A stretch of DNA of 64,000 nt from Rhizoclosmatium globosum (GCA_002104985.1 MCGO01000039.1:248001-312000), one strand, 5' to 3'; shown: positions 22,695 through 35,353, counted from the stretch's first letter. The notes: generated by a model from the letters alone, not told the origin. Made by a program: numbers and translations.

Positions 22695-25600
22695 ATGAAA
22701 GACAAAGACAGCAAAAGCGATGCTTCCGCGTCAAAGAATACTCCAACAAAATACCAGTCTTCGAGCTTAAGCAGTGGAGCTTCAGGCGCGCGTGTTGGAA
22801 CTTATGGCGTTCCAGGTTATGTCAGTACTGAAGTTATCTATGCGAGTCAGGCGAGAACAAATGATGTTATAATCCAAAGAGGATATGCCCTACATGACCC
22901 TTCCATCAAAGTTATTTGTAAAGGAACAGGTCAAATGGACGAAGCTGCAAATAGAAGGATTGAGCACGAATATGAAACGCTCAAGTTTTTATATGCAAAG
23001 TCTTCCGCTCCTTCAAACGTTAAGGATGCTCGCGTTTCCGAAGTCATCACAGCTACTCAAAATCAAGCTTTATTCCAAGACCATTGAAATAGTCAAAGAC
23101 CGTGGATTTGGACTTTGGTGGTGGAGGATGCTGGTGGGTGTAGTCTTCGGAGATTCCAAGAAACCAAAGGATCAAAGAACCCAACCAAACTACGAAAGCT
23201 TCCCTTGGAAACTATTTTGTATATTGCGCTTCAAATTGTCGAGGCGTTAAAGTTGACAATCACGGCCGGAGTCATCCACAAGGACATCAACCCTGACAAC
23301 ATTGTGGTTGTGTCTCTACCAGAAGATCAACTTGCTGTACAGCTTATAGACTTTAACTTGGCCGCAATCAATATTTCTAACGATACATCTACAAATGATA
23401 GCAATGTATTACAGGGTACTATGGCGTACATGGCTCCAGGTTTGATGACTATTCAAAGGGCTTGATTTACTAATCATTGTCATTGAAGAACAAACTGGGA
23501 GACTACAGAGAAACCCCGACTTCAGATCCGGTATTTATTTCTTATCCAAATGTATAAACTGAATTTGACAACTCGCACTTTTAGACTTTTACAGTCTTGG
23601 AATCACTCTATGGGAGATTCTCGTTGGGCGGCCACCATTCCATTTCAATGACGTGATGGTAAAATTGATTTATTTTTATTTCAGATTTAAGCGGCCTAAT
23701 GTTTTCTCTTGCCGTTAGGAATATATGCACGCTCACATCGCCATAGAAATTGAATCCCCATCTAAAGTAGATTCAACAATTCCCGACACAATTTCTTCCA
23801 TCGTCCAAAAACTAGTAAAAAAATCACCAGAAGCACGTTACCAGTCTATTTACGGACTGAAATTTGACCTGATGTGTTGCATGAAGACAGTCGTCAAGTA
23901 CAAAAAGCCAATCAAATACCCCCAAGCCAAATACTGACTGACGAACAAGTGTTGAAAGCGTTTGAAATTGATGGTGAATTCGAAATTGGTACCAAGGACT
24001 GTTCCAAGACTGTTCAGATTCCAAAAGGAAAACTGTATGGCCGGAGTACGGAACAACAGCTATTATTGGGTCACGTTGAGAACGCTCTTAACGGCGCATC
24101 TGATGTGACAGACTTTGTTCTTATCGTAGGTGAACGTGGATGGGTAACAATTCGTTGTTATCCGTTGCACGATCCAAAGTGGTGTCAACTGGAAACTTTT
24201 GTGGTAAGTCTGAAAATATTCAAGGTTGTAACAAACTAATTTGCATCGTTTCAAGTCACCGGAGCCTATACAGAAGGCTGTTTGCCACTTCAAGGAATTG
24301 TTCAGGCTCTGCAGCAGTTCGTTGGTATTCTGCTCGCTTCACAAACAGAGCTACTAGATTACTACGTCGCTAAAATTAAACAATCGCTTGGAGCGGAAAT
24401 ATCTCGGCTCGAGACCGTGATTCCTGACCTTCGCCTTCTCTTCAATGCTACACACAGTATTATTTGGAAGACAAAGTTCGCAGCGCAACATACCCAGAAA
24501 TGATTTCCGATATTACACAATTTTTAAAGGTTATCTCCACATGCGAAAAGGCTTTTGTGATGTGTTTGAAAGATATTGAGGTAAGAATGTTCAGTATTTT
24601 TATCGCAAAATCTGAACTTTTCGAATTTTAGTGCGCTGATGAAGAGTCATTTTATGTTCTGTCTTCACTGTCAGGTTTTAGTAGCCGCTTTCTGGTCATC
24701 TTGACGTCCTCTGAACCAGAAACTATTTCGCCACTTGTGGCAACTCATTGCAAAATGTACTGGATATAAGCAGCAAGAGTTTTCATATGATCCATCTCAA
24801 GCCACTCACCATCGATGACATCCAAGAACTGCTTGAGGACACCGTCACCCCATCACTATGTCCATTCGGAGTCTAGCGGCGTTGATTGAACGAAAAACGT
24901 TCGGAACTCCGGTATATGTTCACCAATTCTTGTTGAAAGCTGAGACGAAAGGATTGCTGTGGTTTGAGGAAGATGAAAACGATTGTGGTTGGAATTGGGA
25001 TGTAACCACCCTTGACAAAAACATTGAAGTTAGCGAGAGTGTTTTGAAGGACATGACAAAGAGAATCAACGATTTGTCGACTGAAGCGAAGAAGTGCTTG
25101 AAAAGGCTGGTATGTATTATTTCATCGCCCTCCTTCAACTTCTTACGCACTTCATAGTATGTATCGGAGAAAATTTCGACGTGAGACTATTGTCATTGTT
25201 GCTTAATCAAAAAGCGGCCGTACAACAAGTATACTGTGGGATTTCTTGAAGGCTGGATTATCAAGCCCATTCCGTTCAGTGAGTCAAAGGGGCCATGGAA
25301 AAACACCATTCTCGACGGTCTTGCTGCTACTCCGGAGGGAGCTGTCATTGAATATAAGGTAATTCCATCTGATAAAAGGAAACACCCTCTCAATACCAAA
25401 AATAGTTTGCTTTTGATACCGTCACAAGGAAATTCACGATTCGTTGAGTCAAACTGCTCGAGGAAATAATCACTTGAAAATTGCCAGAATAATGCACTCT
25501 GTGGCAACTACCAAAGGTTTAACAGGATGCGATATCGAAATCTGTAAACATTACAACCTTGCAAGACCCCTTGTATCAGATGGCTATGAGCTGCACTTGA

Positions 25601-28600
25601 TCGCGGCCCTTAACTTGCAGGCAGCTGAACACGCTATGTCTGAGTTTGACTTTGATAATGCCAAAGAACTCTTGGAAACAGGAGCTAAAATCCTGGTTTC
25701 GCAAGGCAATCCATGGTCTTCCCCAGATTCTCTATACTTCAATATGAATCTTCAGCTTGCAAAGTGTATGATCGTGGATGGGGAACTGGACGAAGCTAAG
25801 TCGTTGTTGAAGACAATGGAACTACATTCAAGGCAAAATCGCACATTTACAAAGTCTTTTATTTACAAAGACATCTTGATGCAATGTTTGGCGATTTTAA
25901 GACTGTCATGTCTGAAGGCCTCTCGAACTTGAGTGAGTTGGGAATCAAAGTACCTAAAACTAGCGAAGAGTGTCAAGCTACAGTCCTAAGTTTGCGAAAA
26001 GAGTGTCAATCAATACTGGATGAGAAAACTGTCGTAGGTCTTATGTCGACTCCTTTTATCGCCAACGAGGAAAACGACATGATTCAAGCCATTATCTTGA
26101 TTGTGTCATATGCAGCAAGTTTAATTTCTAACAAGTACTTCTTCTCATGTCTTATCTCGATTGTAAGTATGGTTTCACATTATTTTGGCTTATCTCCTTT
26201 ACAGGGATGTCACCGGAGTTTGAAAGACGGTTTCGGACGATCGTCAAGTGCATTGTGGACAGCGTACCCATGCCTCCATTTTTATAATCCAGGTGGAAAT
26301 GGAGTTGACTCATAAAAGTTTCGCATCAAATGGCAGATGGAATCAACGCTATGATTTCTGAACGATCGACCGAGTTTGAAGTAGTTTACAAAACTACTGT
26401 GGCACGCATATTGTTATCAGCGCAACAGAAAATTGAGATGATGGAAGCATTTATTCAAAACGCACGGCATTCTGGCACAATTTATCGATGAACTACTTAT
26501 CCTGCGATTTAGTTTTGACGGAATGACAAGTGGAAAATCAGCGATTGGATGAAGCGAACTATTTCAAGCCAGCGAGAGCTTTTAGATACAGCTCATTCTC
26601 AAACAGTGCCTTAATAGACTACCTGCAGAGCGTGTCGAATCCATCATGTCAGGAGATACTCTTCCTCCGCAGTTGAATATAAACTAGCACAAGCTTTGGA
26701 TGTATACCACGCTATGCTTTATGGCAAACCCGAGCTTAAAAACTGCATTGCAGACTCAAGGATGGAGAAAATGCATTTCCATCGACAAAACAGTTGAATT
26801 ACTGTTTCTTGAAGCAACTTCATTGTTCACTGAGCTTGATCATCTCCTGACAAGCAAAAACCCACTTAGAAGCTGAAATTAACTCCATCATAAATGAATT
26901 CAGCTATATACGTCTCAAGGATTCAAAGACTCTTCGGAAAACGGGATTTGATTTTGGCCGAACGTGCAAGAATTGGAAAGAATACTGTGGAGGCCATCAA
27001 GTACTATGAATCCGCCATTGAGGAGTTTAAGTCGACTGGATCTCTGCTGTTCGAAGCATTTGCCTTGGAAAAGTTCGCCTTGTTTTGGCACAATTCTGGT
27101 ATGAAGAAACTTGCCAAGATGTGCTTTATCGAATCTGCTCATAAGTGGAGTGATTATGGATCAAATGGAAAGCGAAGCCAAGTCGTACCAGATTTAGGTC
27201 GCTGTATGGTCCAGCTGACCAACAGGAATTGGACAGTAGCTTTAAGGTTGTCAGTAAAACCGTGGTGACAGAACCTTCTTTCGCATTCAATGTCACTAAA
27301 AAAGGGACAATGTCGCCATCTGGATCTTCAAACAATAGTCGAAGTTTCTGTCACTCGTCTCGTTTTGGAGATTCTCAAACAACAAATGGGAATGTTAATT
27401 TGACGTTGATGCACTACAGCTTTGAAAGTAGCTCAAAGTATTCGGGAAGAAACTTCATTGGATTCATTGCTCAGAAAAATTATGAAATACGTTATGGTTA
27501 ATACCGGGGCAACCAAGGGAGCGTTGATTTTGAGCGACTCATCTCGTTTAATGATCGAAGCGATTGCTGAATTCAATGACAGCAAGGAAGTTATTGAAGT
27601 TCTTCAAAGTCATCCAATAACTTGTCAAATTCCTGGATTCCGCCTGCCACTAAGTGTCATATACTATGCTTTTCGAACACGCAAATCAATCGTCTTAACT
27701 GATCCATTGAATGATCCAACTCATGGTGGAGATGTTTATATCACCGAATTTAATCCTCAAAGTATGCTTTGTTGTCCAATCATAAACCAGTCAACCGTCA
27801 CTGGAGTCGTATACCTCGAAAATAAGTTGCAAGGAGCTGCTTTTACTCCGAAACGGATTGAAGTAATTCAGTCATTGATGCCAACAGCATCCGTTTATAT
27901 CAAAAATGCAAAACTGACCAAGACTAACTGCGAGCTGACGGAAGCATTGAAAGATTCTGGTAACGCATCTAATGCACCCAAATACAAAATTGATGCCCCA
28001 GTACAACGCGCGATTGATATTCTTCAAACCTTGAAGAGTAGAATGGTTGCTCAAAACGACCCAGCAGTTAGACAGATTGATTTTATCATGATGTCTTTGA
28101 CTTCATCAGATTTGTTTACATCGTCCATCGATGAAATCAACGACGAACATGGACGAGGGATTGATCAAGATACTAAAAATTGGATTGAGAATTCACTTTT
28201 GCAGAAGGCCTCGAAGCCGTCTAAACTTCAAGATAATGACGGTGATGCCATGTTTGTGGTTGGAAACCGTCGTCCCACTATCATCAGTTCCTACGACGAA
28301 GGCCCTAGGGATGCTCATCTTGCAAGCTCTAACTCGCCACGTACTTCTCCCAACTTATCCCTTCAAAATCAAGAAGAGATTAATATCTTTTTGGAGAGTT
28401 CAATGGACTTTGAGTTTGACGTATTTAGGCTCGGCGAACTCACACATGGACAACCACTTTATTACTTGTCCATGCATTTGCTACAATACTACGGACTCAT
28501 TGAACATTTCAATATTGACGTTGATGTTGCGAAGGCATTTTTCCGTGAGGTAGAAGCCAATTATCGAAATCTTTCCTACCACAACAGGTTTGGATTTCAA

Positions 28601-29969
28601 ACTTTTCTACTGTTCTACTCGTGTTTTAATATTATTCTCTAGCTATCATGCTGCTGATGTCCTTCAAACAGTAAATCTTTTGCTGCTATCCGACCCTCAA
28701 ATGGCTCAAAACTTCACGAAGCTTGAAATATTGGCAGCATGTATCGCTTCAGCAGTTCATGATGTCGATCATCCTGGAGTGAACAATAACTACCTCATTC
28801 AAAGCTCTCATCCTCTTGCCATTTTATACAATGACTTATCTGTTCTTGAATACCATCATGCGAGCAAGGCGTTTGAAATTATGCAAAAGCCTGGCACCAA
28901 CATCTTTGCCAAATTCCCGAACGATCAAAAGCGTGAGATTCGAAAACAAATGATTAATATGGTCGTGGCGACAGGTGAATTTGAATGTTACGTGCTTTCG
29001 TAACTAACGTTGTTTATGGTTAAGATATGTCTCAGCACTTTACTTACATCAACAAACTCAAGAGCAAAATATCCGCAGCTGCTTTGAAGCTACAAGAAGC
29101 TCCTGATAGGGCCTTGGTATTGGATATGGCTATAAAGTGTGCAGACTTGAACAATCCAGCAAAATCTCTAGAGGCTTGTAAGCTATGGGCATTCCGAATT
29201 ATGGAAGAATTCTTCCAGCAGGTATGTCAATTTTTCTTATCTGAACTGTTGCTAATCAAATTCAACAGGGTGACCGAGAACGATTGAATGGTCTCAACGT
29301 TTCCATGTTTATGGATCGCAAAGAAACGAATATACCAAAATGGTACGTATTTCAATTAAATATTCTTGGTTCTAACTCAATACCAGCCAAATCGGGTTTA
29401 TTGACATTCTTGTGACACCTTTGTTCGAGTCATGGTCGCAGTGTATTGCGACAGACTTCACAAGGTTATGCATGAAAAACATCGCACTGAATCGCTCGCA
29501 CTGGGAATCTATTCTTGATAAACCAGATGCTATTCCAACTTTCCACCCCCCTGATGCTCATATTCTTGAACAAGAGCTGTTTGCAACCACCGGGAGTCCA
29601 GCCACGCTTAAGAAAAAGTTAATTTCTATGCAGAAAACCGGTGGAAGTGGTGATACATCTCCTGACACATTTCGTCAACGTGGTAAAGGCAACTCGCTGA
29701 ATACGAAGGGAAAATCTCCTGTTGGCCCAATATCCAAAAATTTCCAAAAACCCTCATTACGATCAGAGCCGTCAAGACCGATACCAGAGGACGGAAGTCG
29801 TAATACGCTTTTCGCGAAGCCGGACAACAAGCAGAGTGCTGTCACTCCTCGAATGGGAAGGCGAACTAGCGGCGTAGTAGAAATGATAAATCCAATTAAA
29901 GCTTCGGCTCTGGGGCGAAACTTGCCGGAACTTCCGAAATCTGATTCTTCAAGCGATGGGGCTCCTTAA
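22695..29969 (+). CDS. Giant signalling hybrid: kinase-like, AAA-like ATPase, TPR, GAF, cyclic-nucleotide PDE
   Basis: Span of a multi-exon gene with frame breaks in its 5' half. (1) Kinase-like domain about 22.8-23.9 kb: VVEDAGGCSL, GVIHKDINPDN, LIDFNLA (DFN not DFG), GTMAYMAPEQTGR, FYSLGITLWEILVGRPPF. (2) AAA-like domain from LYGRSTEQQ (about 24.03 kb), with an altered Walker A. (3) Helical TPR-like region about 24.8-27.2 kb including HKWSDYG. (4) GAF domain from IREETSLDSLLRKIMKYV, 27.43-27.92 kb. (5) Class I PDE, 28.4-29.5 kb: YHNSYHAADVLQ, HDVDHPGVNNNYL, KCADLNNPAK, FFQQGDRER, KCQIGFIDILV. GAF and PDE share one uninterrupted exon (27422-28590), so that fusion is seen directly. Modules 1-4 are the usual front end of fungal hybrid histidine kinases; here a PDE replaces the histidine kinase and receiver. 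A split into two genes upstream of the GAF is possible but no stop-promoter structure is seen. Confidence 0.7.
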
Positions 29970-30085
29970 TTTTAATTACCTTGAATATCTAAATAAATAG
30001 TTTTTTATACGAAAAGCCCAACAACAAAGTTTAGAGTATTTATTAACAGCGAGGAATGGTTCCAATCGGTTGAGAATGACTCGAA

Positions 30086-33002
30086 TTATTGTTGATTTTT
30101 CTCAGCTTCCAATCGTAACTTTGCGTCCTTCTCTTTCTGAATCTTAGCCATTCGTTCTTCAAATACCAGTTTGATTCTGAGTGCCATGTCTTCATACTAA
30201 GTTTCTCACGTTTAACGAGCTTCATAATAATTACAACCAAAATGGGACGCTTACATCTTTCAAGATAGTTGAGAAATCCGCGCGGCCGAACGAATACAAT
30301 ATTGTATTCCCAGCAGCCATAATTGTGGCAGTTCGTGGCATTTCACCCAGCAAAGCAACTTCTCCAAAAAAGGCTCCGTCTCGTAATTCGCCAACACGAT
30401 TCCCGTTTACAATAATAGCTACGCACCCTTGTTGAATAAAATACATTTCATTTCCAACCTTAAAATATCGTTAAGTTTCAGGCAAAACTGGATTGGGAAC
30501 CTCACCCATCCTTGGTCGAAAATCAAGTCCCCTTTGATATAATATACAGGCCTTAGAACTTTCGCGATACGGGCCAAGAAGTGGGCATCGCGACCGTCAC
30601 CAACTTCTCGATTTAAGAAAGGTACTTTGGCAATCAAGTCCCTGCAGTTATGTACTGCAATTTCCTATTTACAGTTAATAAATGCTAAATGAAGTTAAGC
30701 TACTCAACTTGTTTCAGCGATTCATTCATTTCATTCAGAATGGCATCTTCGTCAAAGTATTTCCCTTTATATTTCAGTTCATAGTACTGCCGTACTTTCA
30801 CCTTGATGGGCTCACTTAGTTTTCGGTACGTCATGTATTCATGAACTTCGTCAATTTTCTCCTTGTATCGTCGACCTGAAGAATCCAAACCGAAACTGAA
30901 TGAAGATATCGTACCGACAAGAATAGCGTATAGCACAGCTCCAACTAAAGCGGCGACAATTGAAAATACTTGCTCAAAGGGATCCGACGGTCTGAAAAGT
31001 GAGTTAGAAAAGACAACGGCGCCTTCAACAAATGCTCAACTGATATCCTGTTATGGGAAACGTGTTTGCAACAGCAGCAAAATACGCCCAAATGTATTGC
31101 TCCGTCATGGTAACATGCAGAATTTCTTCAACAGCAATCCAACTAGCTGATTCAAAGCGCGTCAGCTTTCCAAACAAGAAAATGAAGCAGCCGTGTAAAT
31201 GCAAGAAGGTGATCAACACTCCACCAAGCATAAAAATACTCATGAAGCTTGACCCTACTTTGAAAGTCTTTTGTAATAAATGCGATATAGTCACATAGAT
31301 TGGATTCGTGTTGAATATTCGAACAATATTGCACACGTGGAGCAGGCGGATCAATAGTAAAGTGTCTGGGAAATTTATATGATTGATGAGAAGTGTGTCA
31401 AACGGGATGGTCCCTGCCAAGTCGAGTAGGAACGAGCTGGTGAGGTAGCGAAGTATGTTGAGCTGCAAAAATGGCGAGAATGTCAATGTGACAAATTTTA
31501 GGAAAGTAGCAGTCCCAAATACGATTGTCAAGGCTTCTGAAATGGGTGTGGACTGGATGGATGTGTTGGAAAAAGAAGCAACCACAGGGATCTCAAAGAG
31601 AGCAAATAAATATACGACTGAAACGTGTCAATAAGTTTCAAGGATAGATTCACTACTTGAAATACTTACAAGATAAGGCAAATTCCCATAAAACATTGAA
31701 CCTTGACAAAGGATGGATTCCAAAATGGAATTCTTCTTTTGTAGCTGTCGAACTTTTGGGTTGACTTTGCTTTGAATGATTTCCTCCAAAGTCTTGATAG
31801 ACAGGATCTCTAAGCAACCATTTGACAAGTTTATACTTTTCGAGTTCTTTTTTCTTTTCGGGGACGGCTTGAGGCTCTGGAGCTTTAGTTTCTGAGTTCG
31901 TCAGTGGTGGAGGTTCGTTTTCAGAAGTATGCGTTGCAAGTGGTGGCAAAATTACAGCATCTTGTGAAGTTCCGTTATCATGGCATGAAATTTGTGAATC
32001 AATTTGAGGCATTTCTTGGACAAAGCCGTTAGTACACGAATGGATTAATGCAAGATCCAAGGTTATACCTTCCGCGTCTGCTTTAAAGATATTTGGCATT
32101 GGATTTCGAAGAAATGAAGACCGCCGTCTAGAACTGTAGATAGACTTCTTTTCATCTTCCTCTGGCATATTTATTGCTGCAAAAGAGTAAGTAAGACAGT
32201 ATTCCTTTGAAGACGAATAAACTTACTCATCGAATTCGGATCTGTGACCAAAAGACTTAATCGTTGTTTCCCTCCCTTCGGAGGCTCATAGTTAGATATA
32301 TTTGAATCGCTCGATTTATCTTAAAGATAGGGAGCATGTAAGAGTGTTATAAAACTTGATGATGTAATCTCACTTCGAACGTCAACGTCTTGATCTCCCA
32401 AGATTCCTGCAGCAAATGAGCTTCTCCGTTTTTTGTCTCTATCGCTGAACTTGCTAGAGGTATCGAACGTTCGCACTTTCGGTTTGGCGAGTGAAACTGT
32501 GCAATAACAAAAGAAAATCAAGATCCCATTGAGCCAAGTACTAATTACCTTGAGATGCCAAACTGTCTTTCGAAGTCCCCAACACCAGTCCCTTTTTCTC
32601 CCTATATTTCAGGGCCATACTCTCAATGGACTCCGAAATGGACATGTTTGACAACTTCATCAACGCCGAAGTTCCCCTCCACTGTCCATGCCCATATCCA
32701 TGTGAAAGTGAAGTATTACTACTATGTTTTGTCATTTGCATGTACGCGGCAGTCTGATCGCTTGTTATTATCGTTCCAGGTTTCACGCGATCAATATATT
32801 TCGTCAGATTGATTTGCAAGCCTTTTAAATGCTGTTGTTGCCCTTGAAGTTGTCCATCAAACGCGGCGAGTTGTTTGAGACAGTCTTCAAATGTGATTTG
32901 GTCCAGTGGATTGGGTGGAGTTGAGAGGAACGAGGGTCGCCGAGAAGCTGCGCCGATGGCTGGGCGTGGAGGTTGCGAGGGACTACTGCTTTCTCCTTCC
33001 AT
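30086..33002 (-). CDS. Cyclic-nucleotide-gated / HCN-like ion channel
   Basis: Multi-exon gene starting at the ATG at 33002 (a TAG closes the frame upstream). A 400-residue low-complexity N-terminus leads to FHFGIHPLSRFNVLWEF before S1. S4-like stretch LLLIRLLHVCNIVRIF has only two arginines. S5 is MSIFMLGGVLITFLHLHGCF; pore region YIWAYFAAVANTFPITGYQ; S6 FSIVAALVGAVLYAILVGTI. A C-linker (KIDEVHEYMTYRKLSEPIK) follows, then a CNBD with GNEMYFIQQG and FFGEVALLGEMPRTATIM, in which the cyclic-nucleotide-phosphate-binding Glu and Arg are present. The C-terminus is a charged helix ending EAEKNQQ. Stop codons of this gene and the PDE hybrid are 116 bp apart. Ion selectivity cannot be assumed because the filter is unusual. 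Confidence 0.85.
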
Positions 33003-33358
33003 TTGTGTTGTATTATGTTCAGAGTTTGGCTCAGTTGGTATCAAGACGGGTTGGATGGATAACTACTTTTCGCAACACGTAAATCCGGCAATCTCTTATG
33101 AAGCAGAAAAAATCTGAGCAAAGTGATAGAATATACCAGTAATATTACTATTTTACTTCAATAATCGCATGAATCTCGTGAATATTGATGGTGAGTTAAG
33201 TTCCACTAGATTCCCCATAATCGTTTCCATTCTTCAACAAAGACCGGCGCGTTTATCTTGATTACAACAAAATGCTTATTTATATACCGTTTCTTTAAAT
33301 TGATCTATTCTCAATTCTACTCTCTTTTGCCCACTAAACTTCACGTAAATCGCAAAGA
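33003..33358. other. Divergent intergenic region, channel / SCAMP
   Basis: 356 bp holding the presumed promoters of the CNG channel (minus) and SCAMP (plus). A/T-rich; no ORF, RNA gene or repeat recognised. Confidence 0.5.
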
Positions 33359-34358
33359 ATGGCAGACCCAACCCCTTCCACCAACACCTCCCTAATGAAA
33401 CCCAGCCCCTCCTGGATCCCCACCTTCTTCTCCTCCTCCCCAAAACCCGAACCAAAATCCTCAATGCCCCGAGAAGAAGACGAAATCGCGTTAGTCGCCG
33501 CTGCCAACGAAGAAGCATCATCATCTTCAGCCGCACCACCACCCGTTTCCGCTGCAGCCCTCGCAAAAGAAGAAGCCCTCCGAAAAAAGGAAGCTGAACT
33601 CCTCGCCCGCGAACGCCAACTCGCCGCCGCCGAGCAACAACAACGCGCCAAACCACAGCAACAACAGTACGTTGATAGAACGCCAAACTTTCCTTGGATA
33701 TGGCCTGTCATGTTCCATAATATTGCGTTGGATATTCCGGCAAAGAACCAGTGGAATATGTTGTGGATGTATCGAAGTTGGTTATTCATGGGTGTGTGCT
33801 TGTTTGTAAACTGTGTTGCGGCGTTGACGGTCATGTTGTCGCATCCGACGGGGGTCACAACTGCTGCAAGGGACTTTGGGGTTTCAGTTACGTATTGGAT
33901 TGGTGTTCTTGTGGCGAGTTTCTATCTTTGGTATAGGCCAGTGTATAACGCGTATTTGAGGGAATCGTCAATGTACTTCAACTTTTACTTCTTCTTTGGG
34001 GCGTGGCATATGTGAGTTCTGCGTTTTTGTTATTTGAGATTTCTGATTTCCGAGGAACATTAGTGTGTTTGATTTTTACATGTTCTTGGGTATTCCAGGA
34101 TCTGGATCTGCGGGAATAATTTACGCAATGTCACTGTTGACTGATGATGCGTCCAAGATCGCAGGAGGTGTTTTGTGCTCGATAAGCTCGTTCCTTTGGC
34201 TTGTGACTGGACTTTGGAGCTTTTATATGTATCGAGTTACTCATAGACACTACCGTTCCCAAGGATTGACGTCAGAAGCGGCGCAGCAGGAGGCATTGAC
34301 TGGTGTCGCCAAAACAGGTGTGTTACAAACTTTGGTAAAGAGTGCTGCTATGGGATAG
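33359..34358 (+). CDS. Secretory carrier membrane protein (SCAMP)
   Basis: Two exons, 33359-34011 and 34064-34358, 315 residues. Cytosolic N-terminus with an Ala/Glu-rich coiled coil (KEEALRKKEAELLARERQ), then the SCAMP core: NFPWIWPVMFHNIALDIP amphipathic segment, and four transmembrane segments (SWLFMGVCLFVNCVAAL; TYWIGVLVASFYLWY; YFNFYFFFGAWHIVFDFYM; VLCSISSFLWLVTGLWSFY). SCAMPs are post-Golgi and endosomal vesicle proteins involved in membrane recycling. The short C-terminal tail ends AAMG. Family call is clear from the order of segments and the NFP..W and IP motifs. Confidence 0.85.
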
Positions 34359-34476
34359 ATCTCAATAATTAAGTCATGCTTTGGCGCAAGATTGGAAATT
34401 TTAGAAGTTTTACAGAGTTTGTTCTTTATGAAATAGAAAAAACATTAAGAAACCAGAGTTTCCTCCTGTCTCCAGT

Positions 34477-35353
34477 TTAATCCTTCTTCAAGTCATGCTT
34501 CTGTACAGTCACTCCGTCCTTGGTAATGATAAAGATTTCAACAAAGTCACCAGTGTAGATATCACGTTCTGTGGCTCCGTTGAAAGCATCCTTCACAATC
34601 TTAAGGACTTGGTCCAAAGGCAGCAAGTGGTGTTCCACATTTGATTGATGTTTGTGACCGATCTGAGATGGAGGGTTCAAACATTTTGAATCCATAGAGC
34701 ATCAGAAAATACCTGGTTGTCCAAGAATGGTTGAATCAAGTGACCAGCACTTCCCGAACAAGACCAGTGCTGCTTCTCAAAGTTTCCAACAGGGTCATAA
34801 CTAAAGACACAGCCCTTTCCATTCTCATCGAGACCACCAAGTGTGTTCCAGACATAGTAAGGGAAGAAACGTTTCGAGTACAGGATAGTAGAGAGCATTT
34901 GAGCGAGAGCAGGAGCCGACATTTGTTTTTCGTGTTTGTGGACGTACCACTAGTAATTAGCCATGAAAACATTGTTAGTATAAACGCGTTTCGTCAGTGC
35001 CCTGAACATCAAAAACGACTCCCAAACACGTACATCCAAGTTCTGACCAATTCGCTTCACGAGAGCGACACCGTCTGCGTGCATTCCACCCGTTGCGAGG
35101 ACAGCATTGTTTTTGAGGTGGTAAACCTTTGGCGAGTAACGCGCGTTGATGAGGTAGCCCTCGGACTGGCGCGTGTCTCCGGCGACGACGCAAAAGTCTT
35201 CACCGGCGATGGCGAGAGTTGTTCTGCGAGAAAGAGTGAAGGTGAGTTGGTTTGGAGTGGGTTACGAGAGTGTTGTAGAGGGAACCAGAGGAAGTGTACG
35301 CACCCTCCGTTGTCCGTGTATGGCGAGAAGCGGTGCTCAATGTTTCCTCCCAT
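34477..35353 (-). CDS. 20S proteasome subunit beta-6 (PSMB1/Pre7 type)
   Basis: Four exons on the minus strand. MGGNIEHRFSPYTDNGG splices to TTLAIAGEDFCVVAGDTRQ, SEGYLINARYSPKVYHL, then WYVHKHEKQMSAPALAQ, LSTILYSKRFFPYYVWN and LGGLDENGKGCVFSYDPVG, ending TKDGVTVQKHDLKKD. This is the non-catalytic beta-6 subunit (human PSMB1, yeast Pre7): the FSPY start, RFFPYYV and SYDPVG motifs are diagnostic. It assembles into the beta ring of the 20S core. Full length and intact. Confidence 0.93.

Noticed and set aside
33276..33858. Long minus-strand ORFs opposite SCAMP
   Set aside because: Shadows of the GC-rich SCAMP coding strand; low-complexity Arg/Val or Ser runs only.
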